From: Paludibacteraceae bacterium
GTDB lineage: Bacteria > Bacteroidota > Bacteroidia > Bacteroidales > Paludibacteraceae
Assembly (NCBI GenBank): GCA_905233375.1
Contig: CAJOEJ010000014.1
Coordinates: 1-60,857 of the forward strand
Direction of reading: 5' to 3'
Length of the DNA: 60,857 nucleotides
In this document: piece by piece, positions 26,074 through 33,599 of the stretch
Layout: every line of letters starts with the position of its first letter
Numbering within the stretch: the first letter of the stretch is position 1
Notes under the pieces: generated by a model
Database searches by the model: none
Seen by the model: only the letters and a program-made list of their open reading frames with translations
Told to the model about the DNA's origin: nothing
Position numbers and translations under genes: made by a program

Positions 26074-27324
26074 ATGGAAGACAATTTGATTACACTGCCT
26101 TTGGAAGGCTTGACAGAAGATAGTATCATCAAAGTGATAGGTGTCGGCGGCGGCGGTTGCAATGCCGTCAATTACATGCACCGTCAGGGTTTGAGGGATG
26201 TTACGTTCCTTGTATGTAACACGGACCGTCAGGTTCTCATCAAATCCTCGGTACCGAGCAAGTTGCAGTTGGGACCCGGCTTGGGTGCAGGAGGCGATCC
26301 CGAGACTGCACGCCAGTATGCGGAAGAGAGCCGCGAGCATATCCGGGAGGCATTGAATGACGGTACACAGATGCTGTTTATCACTGCCGGAATGGGTGGC
26401 GGAACCGGAACCGGTGCTTCGGCTGTAGTCGCTGAAGTAGCGCAGGAAATGGGGATTCTGACCGTAGGTATCGTGACTATTCCGTTCGCTTTCGAAGGAA
26501 AGAAAAAGATAGAGAAGGCGATGACCGGTGTAGCGCGTCTTGCCAAACATGTCGATGCGCTGCTCATCATCAACAATGAGAAACTGAAACAGATTTATCC
26601 CGAACTGAACCTGCTGAACGCATTCTCCAAATCGGATGACGTGGTTGCGAATGCCGCGCGTGCGATAGCGGAGATTATCACCGTACCCGGCTATATTAAC
26701 ACTGATTTCGCGGATGTGCGCAATACGTTGCGAAAGGGTGGTGTCGCCATCATGAATATAGGTCGTGCTTCGGGTGAACGCCGTATCACAAATGCTATCA
26801 ACGACGCCCTCAATTCGCCGCTGGTCAATACGAACGACGTGCATGGCGCCGAGCGTATATTGCTGCAGTTCTACTGCTCTACCGAGCATGCTATCGTCAT
26901 GGAGGAGATAGACCAGATCAACGAGTTCGTACAGGAGGTAGGTGACGATATCGAAGTACAATGGGGCGCTTCTATTGACGAGACACTTGGCGAGGAAGTG
27001 CGTGTGACCGTCATCGCGACCGGTTACAAGGTGGACGGTCTGCCCTCCGAGGAAGAGGAGGAAGGCAAGAAAACGATCTCCGAAGCCATTGAAGCCAATT
27101 ATCCGCCGCAACAACCCAAGCCGATGGAGGATGAGCAGGTACAACTGATCGACCTGAGTGACACGCTGCGTGAACAAGGGGTGCCGCAACCGCAACAACC
27201 CCGTGAACATGCCGATTCGACCTCAGCCGAAGAAGTGGTGATCACTGTGGAAGAGGAGGAGACAAAACCCGAACAACCCGAAGAGAAGCATCATTCGCCT
27301 TTCGGATGGATTAGAAGAAAATAA
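26074..27324 (+). CDS. ftsZ: Cell division GTPase FtsZ
   Basis: Protein of 416 residues. GVGGGGCNAVNYM and the tubulin signature TAGMGGGTGTGASAVVAEVA form the GTP site; VTIPFAFEGKKK and NTDFADVRNTLRKGG carry the T7 synergy loop. A disordered Glu/Gln/Pro-rich linker (residues about 325-400) leads to the C-terminal peptide HHSPFGWIRRK, which should bind FtsA. FtsZ polymerises into the division ring. It starts 2 bp after ftsA. Confidence 0.98.
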   Translation: MEDNLITLPLEGLTEDSIIKVIGVGGGGCNAVNYMHRQGLRDVTFLVCNTDRQVLIKSSVPSKLQLGPGLGAGGDPETARQYAEESREHIREALNDGTQMLFITAGMGGGTGTGASAVVAEVAQEMGILTVGIVTIPFAFEGKKKIEKAMTGVARLAKHVDALLIINNEKLKQIYPELNLLNAFSKSDDVVANAARAIAEIITVPGYINTDFADVRNTLRKGGVAIMNIGRASGERRITNAINDALNSPLVNTNDVHGAERILLQFYCSTEHAIVMEEIDQINEFVQEVGDDIEVQWGASIDETLGEEVRVTVIATGYKVDGLPSEEEEEGKKTISEAIEANYPPQQPKPMEDEQVQLIDLSDTLREQGVPQPQQPREHADSTSAEEVVITVEEEETKPEQPEEKHHSPFGWIRRK

Positions 27325-27344
27325 TTAAAAACGTAAATATCTTT

Positions 27345-28292
27345 ATGGATAGAGAAATGAATTTTTGGGACCTGTGCGTTGCCTTTGGTAACGCGATAGG
27401 TCGTGGCTGCGCAGCGTGCGGTCGCCTTCTGGCACGTATGTTAAGACTGACGTACCGCTATTGGTGGATTGTGCTGACGCTGACAGTATTGGCTGTTGCG
27501 GGGGCTCTCTACTACACGCGATTTGACAATATCACGTTCCGTGTGAACGCGATAGCTATGCTCAACGGACCTTCCGTGCAGCAGTTCGAGAAAGCGTTTG
27601 TGCCCGTTCAGACAAACATGATGGACCGCGATGCCGTTATCTATACGTACACCGGTCCGATGAAAGCGTTCGCTTTTGATTCGTACCGCGTGGTCGACTG
27701 CTTGCATAACGGAGTAGCGGATTATATTGATTTTCAGCGTAAGTCTTCGCCTACCGATACGGTTAAAGTGCAGATGAAAGACCGCGTATGTATCCAGTTC
27801 CGTATGAAAGCCAAAAACCTTCATCTGCTGCCCGAAGTAGAGCAAGCGTTAATGGACTATCTGAACAGCAACGAAGCGATGCAAGGAGCGTATTCCGCGT
27901 ATCTGCCGAACCTGCAGGAAGAGGTGGCGTTCAATCATCGTCAGGCGCTCAAACTGGACAGTCTTACCAGTGCGTATTATTTCGGAAATGTAACGAGCGC
28001 ACAACCAGTGAAAGCGGAAGGTTCCGGTCTGAATTTCTACGGAGACCGTCGTGTGCGTCTGTTCCTCAAAGATATTTATGAGCAGCAGCGCCATCTTCAG
28101 TTAGGCGACTATCGTATCCAATTAGCGACCGCTCCGGTGACTTTGGAAAATCATTTTGTGATAGATCCAAAACCCGTAAACGGTCGCATGAAATGTGTTG
28201 TATTGTTCTTCCTTCTCGGTTGGATAGGCGGTTGCCTGTTGGCGGAAACAATTGACAAACGCAAAGCGATTTATGCGTGGCTGAACAAGTAA
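27345..28292 (+). CDS. Two-pass membrane protein with Wzz-like topology
   Basis: Protein of 315 residues (the ATG at 27357, MNFWDLCVAFG, is also possible). One membrane segment near residues 40-58 (WWIVLTLTVLAVAGALYY), a periplasmic domain of about 210 residues with helices (EEVAFNHRQALKLDSLTSAY), and a second segment close to the end (CVVLFFLLGWIGGCLLAETI). This matches chain-length determinant (Wzz) proteins, although no family motif is certain. It begins 20 bp after ftsZ and may be co-expressed with division genes. It converges with dedA with no gap. Confidence 0.65.
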   Translation: MDREMNFWDLCVAFGNAIGRGCAACGRLLARMLRLTYRYWWIVLTLTVLAVAGALYYTRFDNITFRVNAIAMLNGPSVQQFEKAFVPVQTNMMDRDAVIYTYTGPMKAFAFDSYRVVDCLHNGVADYIDFQRKSSPTDTVKVQMKDRVCIQFRMKAKNLHLLPEVEQALMDYLNSNEAMQGAYSAYLPNLQEEVAFNHRQALKLDSLTSAYYFGNVTSAQPVKAEGSGLNFYGDRRVRLFLKDIYEQQRHLQLGDYRIQLATAPVTLENHFVIDPKPVNGRMKCVVLFFLLGWIGGCLLAETIDKRKAIYAWLNK

Positions 28293-28991
28293 TTACGCTT
28301 TATTGTTCTTTACCCGGTTCACCAGCCACCGCACTGCATAGAAGATGATCACTGCTCCGAGCAGTACCAGTATAGCCACGCTCAGTTCGTGGCTATATTC
28401 ATTGATAAGGTCCGCCTGACCATGTGCCACATATCCTAACACCGCCAGCACCGTATTCCATATACCGGCTCCGAGGAAGGTGTACAGCAGGAACTGACCG
28501 AACGGCATCTTGCTCAATCCGGCAGGAATAGAAATCAACTGACGGATACCGGGAATGAGTCGTCCGACGAATGTACTCACTTTACCGTGGTCGTTGAAGT
28601 ATGTCTCCGCTTTCTCCAGTTTCTCACGGCTCAGCATAAGCAAATGCCCCGCTTTGCTATCCACGAACGCATAGATGATGGCGCGTCCCAGCCACATGGA
28701 CAACAGGTAGTTGATGATGGCTCCGATGAGTGCGCCGATGGTTCCGAACAAGACGATGAGCGCTACGTTTACTATATAGTTGTCCGTTACGCAGACAGCA
28801 CTATCCGGATTCTCAGCCACATAGGCAGCAGGCGGAATAACCACTTCACTCGGAAAAGGGATGAACGACGACTCGACAGCCATCAGGGCGACTATCGAGC
28901 CGTAGTTCATATGCGCACTGTACCATGCCGTTACCGCCGTTATCCAGGATGTACCGGCAACCAGAAGGATGATAAAGAGCGTTCGTCTCAT
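28293..28991 (-). CDS. DedA family membrane protein
   Basis: Protein of 232 residues with five or six membrane segments. VESSFIPFPSEVVIPPAAYV carries the conserved acidic residues of the VTT/DedA domain, and TFVGRLIPGIRQLISIPAGL the GRxxPxxR motif. Members flip undecaprenyl phosphate or phosphatidylethanolamine across the inner membrane. Its start overlaps the stop of the yqeY gene (ATGA), so they are co-translated. Confidence 0.92.
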   Translation of the reverse strand: MRRTLFIILLVAGTSWITAVTAWYSAHMNYGSIVALMAVESSFIPFPSEVVIPPAAYVAENPDSAVCVTDNYIVNVALIVLFGTIGALIGAIINYLLSMWLGRAIIYAFVDSKAGHLLMLSREKLEKAETYFNDHGKVSTFVGRLIPGIRQLISIPAGLSKMPFGQFLLYTFLGAGIWNTVLAVLGYVAHGQADLINEYSHELSVAILVLLGAVIIFYAVRWLVNRVKNNKA

Positions 28992-29440
28992 TGCGCTAAT
29001 AACTCGCGTACTTTAAGATTAATGGCTTTGCCTTCCGCTTTGCCCGCCAGTTGTTTGGTAGCAAGTCCCATCACTTTGCCCAAGTCCTGCATAGACGTAG
29101 CGCCGACCTGCGCGATGATCTCTTTCAGCGCAGCAGTCAGTTCTTCATCGCTTAACATAGCAGGCAGGTAACGCTCAATGATACGGCATTGTGCCATCTC
29201 CTCCTCTGCCAATTCGGGACGACCGGCGTCAATGAACATTTGTGCGGACTCTTTGCGCTGTTTGACCATCTTTTGCAGAATCTGTAGCGCTTTGTCGTCA
29301 TGCAGTTCTCCGTCTCCGCCTTTTGCGGTCTTGGCTTCCAGGAACTCTTTCTTGATACCGCGCAATGCATCCAGGGCTACTTTGTCCTTTGCGAGCATCG
29401 CTTTCTTGATATCCTCACTTATTTGATCAAATAAACTCAT
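28988..29440 (-). CDS. yqeY: GatB/YqeY domain protein
   Basis: Protein of 150 residues, all helical: MSLFDQISEDIKKAMLAKDK, then RGIKKEFLEAKTAKGG and the end MQDLGKVMGLATKQLAGKA, the standard YqeY pattern shared with the tRNA-binding tail of GatB. Stand-alone YqeY is thought to bind tRNA; its role is not settled. In many Bacteroidetes this gene directly follows ftsZ on the same strand; here it is close by but on the opposite strand. Confidence 0.93.
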   Translation of the reverse strand: MSLFDQISEDIKKAMLAKDKVALDALRGIKKEFLEAKTAKGGDGELHDDKALQILQKMVKQRKESAQMFIDAGRPELAEEEMAQCRIIERYLPAMLSDEELTAALKEIIAQVGATSMQDLGKVMGLATKQLAGKAEGKAINLKVRELLAQ

Positions 29441-29455
29441 AGTTGTTTGTCCGTA

Positions 29456-30760
29456 TTAAATGAAAATCAGTTGAACGATGATATAAACCGGCAACAGGAT
29501 AATGAGCGAGAACTTGATCATGTATCCGAAGAAGGACGGCATATCGATACCTTCCTGTTCTGCAATCGATTTAACCATGAAGTTAGGTCCGTTACCGATG
29601 TAGGTCAATGCTCCGAAGAATACAGCACCCATCGAAATTGCCTTCATGAATTCAGGCGCAATACCGGCTACCGCAGTAGCAGCATCTACGGGCAGGGTGG
29701 TAGCCGTAGCATGGAAGACCATCGCCGTCGGCGCGTTATCCAGGAACGCACTTAGCGCACCGGTGCAATAAACGAACTGCCAGGGAGCATCCACCGGAAG
29801 CGGATTCTGCTGCAGGAACATCAGCGCAGGCGTCATCGTCGCGAAAATACCGAGGAACACACATGCCACCTCTAAAATAGGTGTCCAAGAGTAGTTGTTC
29901 TTGACACGAACCTCTTTTTTTGTCGTTACCCACGAACCCAAAATAATCAGTATGAAAGCCCACTCGCGCAGTAACTTCAGATACCACGGTGCATCATGCG
30001 CACCCATTTCCGGGATATAGGTTGAGTTGATGAACATGGTGGAACAGATGACGCAAAGCAGCCAGAAGATATTCACCAAGCCGCTCATCTGCAGTTTTGT
30101 ACTCTCGCGTACATCCGCCATAAGGTTGGCGGTCGGCTCTTTCTTGTAATAGTACGTATCAAGGACGAAATAGATTCCCAGCAGCAAAGCACCGGTTACA
30201 AACCATTCAGGAAGCATGTTCTGCATCCACCACATGAACGGCGTACCTTTCTGGAAGAGCAGGAACAAAGGAGGATCGCCCAACGGAGACAACAGACCAC
30301 CGCAGTTCGCTACGATAGCGATGAAAAAGAGCACCGTGTGCACTTTGTACTTGCGCTGCTGAATCGTGGAAAGGACCAGGCGGATAAGCAACATTGCAGC
30401 ACCGGTTGTTCCCATGAACGAAGCCAGTACCCATCCCAATGCCATGATGATGGTAGTGGTTCGCGGAGTCGCTTTCAAGTCACCCCGAATACAGATACCT
30501 CCGGTGGTGACAAACAGCGCCATCAGCAACAAGATGAACGGCACGTAGTCGTAAATCATCTGGTGAATCAACTCGTGATCCATGCCGTTGAAACACAGCC
30601 AAAGACCGACCGGTGTGCCTAACAGCAAGGAGACATACAACTTGTGTAGATTGTGTTCCCACCACTCGCCTACATGAGGGATGAGGGGCAACACTGCGAT
30701 ACACAACAGCATAACTGCAAACGGAATTAACATCCACGCAGGAATCAAATGCTCAATCAT
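29456..30760 (-). CDS. NhaD-type sodium/proton antiporter
   Basis: Protein of 434 residues with about 12 membrane segments of the ion-transporter superfamily. NCGGLLSPLGDPPLFLLFQK and GALSAFLDNAPTAMVFHATA are the paired re-entrant motifs of NhaD, and GALTYIGNGPNFMVKSIAEQ a third conserved block. It probably expels sodium in exchange for protons at the inner membrane. It lies 33 bp after lepA and 15 bp before yqeY in one transcript. Confidence 0.88.
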   Translation of the reverse strand: MIEHLIPAWMLIPFAVMLLCIAVLPLIPHVGEWWEHNLHKLYVSLLLGTPVGLWLCFNGMDHELIHQMIYDYVPFILLLMALFVTTGGICIRGDLKATPRTTTIIMALGWVLASFMGTTGAAMLLIRLVLSTIQQRKYKVHTVLFFIAIVANCGGLLSPLGDPPLFLLFQKGTPFMWWMQNMLPEWFVTGALLLGIYFVLDTYYYKKEPTANLMADVRESTKLQMSGLVNIFWLLCVICSTMFINSTYIPEMGAHDAPWYLKLLREWAFILIILGSWVTTKKEVRVKNNYSWTPILEVACVFLGIFATMTPALMFLQQNPLPVDAPWQFVYCTGALSAFLDNAPTAMVFHATATTLPVDAATAVAGIAPEFMKAISMGAVFFGALTYIGNGPNFMVKSIAEQEGIDMPSFFGYMIKFSLIILLPVYIIVQLIFI

Positions 30761-30793
30761 GATAGTGTTTTTTATTGATTATTATTGATTTTG

Positions 30794-32605
30794 TCAATCC
30801 AGTTTAAGCACGGCGAGGAACGCTTTCTGCGGTACCTCCACGTTACCGATCTGCTTCATCCGTTTCTTTCCGCGTTTCTGCTTCTCAAGCAACTTGCGCT
30901 TACGACTCACGTCACCTCCGTAACATTTCGCCAACACGTCCTTGCGCACCTGTTTGACGGTCTCGCGGGCAATAATCTTGGCTCCGATAGCTGCCTGAAT
31001 AGCGATGTCGAACTGTTGGCGCGGGAGAAGTTCTTTCAGTTTCTCACACATACGCCGGCCGAAATCGACGGCATTATCGCGGTGGGTGAGGGTAGAGAGC
31101 GCATCCACCTGCTCGCCGTTCAAGAGGATATCCAATTTGACGAGGTTGGACGGACGGAAACCGTTCATATGCCAGTCGAACGAGGCGTAGCCTTTGGAGA
31201 TGCTTTTGAGTTTGTCATAGAAATCAATCACAATCTCGCCAAGCGGCATGTCGAAGAGTAACTCCATCCGGTTTCCGCTGATATATTCCTGCTTGACCAA
31301 TTCGCCGCGTTTGCCCAGACAAAGGGTCATGATAGGACCGATATAGTCGGAGGTCGTGATGACACTTGCGCGTATATACGGCTCCTCGATACGGTCTATT
31401 TCCGTCAAATCAGGCATGCCGGCAGGATTGTGTACCTCCACCATGCCTCCGTCTTTGGTATATACATTGTAACTTACGTTCGGAACAGTCGTAATGACAT
31501 CCATCTCAAACTCCCTGTCGAGTCGTTCCTGCACGATTTCCATGTGCAACAGTCCCAGGAACCCGCACCGGAAACCGAACCCCAGAGCCATCGAACTCTC
31601 CGGTTGAAAGGTCAGGCTGGCATCGTTCAACTGCAGTTTCTCCAGCGAGGCGCGCAGGTCTTCATAATCTTCGCTCTCGATGGGATAGACACCGGCAAAG
31701 ACCATCGGCTTTGCCTCCTCGAACCCGTCAATCGCTTTCTCGCACGGACGAGCCACGTGCGTGATGGTATCGCCAACTTTGACTTCCGTGCTTGTTTTGA
31801 TACCGGAGATAATATACCCCACGTTTCCGGCACTGATCTCCTTGCGTGGGGACATGTCCAGCTTTAAGATTCCGATTTCATCGGCATCGTATTCTTTTCC
31901 TGTGTTCACGAAGCGCACAAGGTCTCCCGAGTGCAGGGTGCCGTTTACCACTTTGAAATACGCGATGATGCCGCGGAAGGAATTGAACACACTGTCGAAA
32001 ACGAGGCATTGGAGCGGCGCTTCCGGATCACCTTTCGGCGCAGGAATACGCTCAATGATGGCATCCAATATCTCCTCCACGCCTTCTCCTGTCTTCGCGG
32101 AGCAACGCAGAATCTCTTCGCGTTTGCAGCCCAATAAGTCCACAATCTCGTCCTCCACGCGCTCGGGCATCGCATTGTCCATATCGCATTTGTTAAGCAC
32201 CGGAATGATTTCGAGATCGTGCTCTATTGCCATATAGAGGTTGCTGATGGTTTGTGCCTGAACTCCCTGGGTTGCATCGACGACCAGCACGGCTCCTTCG
32301 CACGCGGCTATCGAACGACTCACCTCATAACTGAAGTCCACGTGCCCCGGAGTGTCTATCAGGTTCAGCGTGAACGGCTGTTTCTTCTGGATAGCGTCGT
32401 CCTGACCTTTGTATGTATATTGCATCTGAATAGCGTGGCTTTTGATGGTGATACCACGCTCTTTCTCCAGCTCCATATCGTCCAGCACCTGGTTCTCCAT
32501 CTGGCGTACATCTACCGTCTGGGTGATTTCCAGCATCCGATCCGCCAGGGTGCTTTTACCATGGTCGATATGAGCGATAATACAAAAATTTCGTATCTTT
32601 TCCAT
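30794..32605 (-). CDS. lepA: Elongation factor 4 (LepA)
   Basis: Protein of 603 residues from the ATG at 32605 ([20 protein letters not shown]). G1 [10 protein letters not shown]3 [12 protein letters not shown] and G4 NKCDMD are present, and the C-terminal domain [20 protein letters not shown] and [18 protein letters not shown] is specific for LepA. It is a ribosomal GTPase active in translation quality or initiation. The TTG at 32617 lies in the -7 promoter box and cannot be the start. First gene of the transcript lepA-nhaD-yqeY-dedA. Confidence 0.97.
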   Translation of the reverse strand: MEKIRNFCIIAHIDHGKSTLADRMLEITQTVDVRQMENQVLDDMELEKERGITIKSHAIQMQYTYKGQDDAIQKKQPFTLNLIDTPGHVDFSYEVSRSIAACEGAVLVVDATQGVQAQTISNLYMAIEHDLEIIPVLNKCDMDNAMPERVEDEIVDLLGCKREEILRCSAKTGEGVEEILDAIIERIPAPKGDPEAPLQCLVFDSVFNSFRGIIAYFKVVNGTLHSGDLVRFVNTGKEYDADEIGILKLDMSPRKEISAGNVGYIISGIKTSTEVKVGDTITHVARPCEKAIDGFEEAKPMVFAGVYPIESEDYEDLRASLEKLQLNDASLTFQPESSMALGFGFRCGFLGLLHMEIVQERLDREFEMDVITTVPNVSYNVYTKDGGMVEVHNPAGMPDLTEIDRIEEPYIRASVITTSDYIGPIMTLCLGKRGELVKQEYISGNRMELLFDMPLGEIVIDFYDKLKSISKGYASFDWHMNGFRPSNLVKLDILLNGEQVDALSTLTHRDNAVDFGRRMCEKLKELLPRQQFDIAIQAAIGAKIIARETVKQVRKDVLAKCYGGDVSRKRKLLEKQKRGKKRMKQIGNVEVPQKAFLAVLKLD

Positions 32606-32614
32606 AATCGGGCA

Positions 32615-32646
32615 CAAAGTTACTACTTTTTTTTGACATGAGCAAA
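32615..32646 (-). promoter_or_regulatory. lepA operon promoter
   Basis: Minus strand TTTG (32646-32643), 20 bp, TAACTTTG (32622-32615). Only 9 bases separate the -7 box from the lepA ATG, so the leader must be very short or absent. Confidence 0.85.
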
Positions 32647-32667
32647 TTTTCTACGAAAAAAGGTAAC

Positions 32668-32695
32668 AAAAAAAGAGGAACCATTCAGTTCCTCT
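32668..32695 (-). terminator. tRNA-Val terminator
   Basis: On the minus strand AGAGGAAC (32695-32688) pairs with GTTCCTCT (32681-32674) around TGAATG, followed by a T-run. It begins a few bases after the tRNA end. Confidence 0.88.
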
Positions 32696-32698
32696 TCG

Positions 32699-32773
32699 TG
32701 GGCGTTTACGGATTCGAACCGCAGACCCTCTGCTTGTAAGGCAGATGCTCTAAACCAGCTGAGCTAAACGCCC
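32699..32773 (-). tRNA. tRNA-Val (anticodon TAC)
   Basis: The minus strand folds as a cloverleaf: acceptor GGGCGTT (from 32773) pairs with AACGCCC, D arm GCTCAGCTGGTTTAGAGC, anticodon loop CTTACAA with TAC at 32738-32736, and T arm GCGGTTCGAATCCGT. Discriminator A is at 32699. CCA is not encoded. It has its own promoter and terminator. Confidence 0.96.
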
Positions 32774-32814
32774 TTCTCGTTTATCACGAGCGCCTTCTTT
32801 TTCAAAAGCGGATG

Positions 32815-32846
32815 CAAAGGTACTGCTTTTTTTTGACATGTGCAAA
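32815..32846 (-). promoter_or_regulatory. tRNA-Val promoter
   Basis: Minus strand TTTG (32846-32843), 20 bp with an A-tract and GCAG, TACCTTTG (32822-32815). It is nearly identical to the lepA promoter across the whole spacer. Confidence 0.85.
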
Positions 32847-32875
32847 TTTTTTTTCAAAAAAATGCATTTAAACCC

Positions 32876-33598
32876 TCATTTTTTTGATAAAATGCGATAA
32901 TTATACCAATTTCGGTCTTTATATTGGTAAAAAACAACATAGCTAATAAGAGAGATGAGTACACCTACGACGATGCCTGCCAATACGTCCAATGCAAAAT
33001 GCTGGCACAAATAAATGCGGCTGTATCCTCCCGTTGCTGCCATGATGAACAGGACGACTTGAATGAGAAAAACCTGCGCGAGATATATTTTATTGCGGGA
33101 TGGACCGTTCTGATTCCCTGACTGACAGTTTTTGTTTATCAGATAATTGCCGGCGACGATGGATAGAATAAATGCCAAAGCGAAAAAGGCGGTGGTGTGT
33201 CCGGAGGGGAAGGAGAGCCACCGATTCATTTTGACACCCTCAACAAGCGGCAGTTGGACCTCGGGCATGTTGGTAGAAAACCATGTGACCGGTCTCGGTG
33301 CGCGGATGATGTGCTTGAACAGTTGTGTGGTCAGGGTTGAACCCAGCATGGCGGTTGAAGCGCATAAGCCCTCACCGAGCCGGCTGAAAAAGATGAGCGC
33401 CAGACACACAATGTACGGGAACCATTCGGCTACATGCGTGTAATACCTATAAAATATATCGCGCGCGTGCGTGTGACGATCGCACAACAAGAGGTGCAAA
33501 TTTCCTTTCGGGATACATAAAAGGGCTAAGCCCAATGCTATTATGAGTATCAGGCTTAGCGTGATGAAAACACCGTTTCGCTGCAGAAATTGCTTCAT
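32876..33598 (-). CDS. PAP2-family membrane phosphatase
   Basis: Protein of 240 residues with about six membrane segments. The three phosphatase motifs are present: KHIIRAPRP, SFPSGHT and SRIYLCQHFALDV. Family members dephosphorylate undecaprenyl pyrophosphate, phosphatidic acid or lipid A at the outer face of the inner membrane; the substrate here is unknown. It starts 2 bp after the large secreted gene at 33600, so it is the last gene of that operon. Confidence 0.92.
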   Translation of the reverse strand: MKQFLQRNGVFITLSLILIIALGLALLCIPKGNLHLLLCDRHTHARDIFYRYYTHVAEWFPYIVCLALIFFSRLGEGLCASTAMLGSTLTTQLFKHIIRAPRPVTWFSTNMPEVQLPLVEGVKMNRWLSFPSGHTTAFFALAFILSIVAGNYLINKNCQSGNQNGPSRNKIYLAQVFLIQVVLFIMAATGGYSRIYLCQHFALDVLAGIVVGVLISLISYVVFYQYKDRNWYNYRILSKK

Positions 33599-33599
33599 A

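Noticed and set aside
32617..32617. TTG at 32617 as the lepA start
   Set aside because: It lies inside the -7 promoter box; the family start matches the ATG at 32605.
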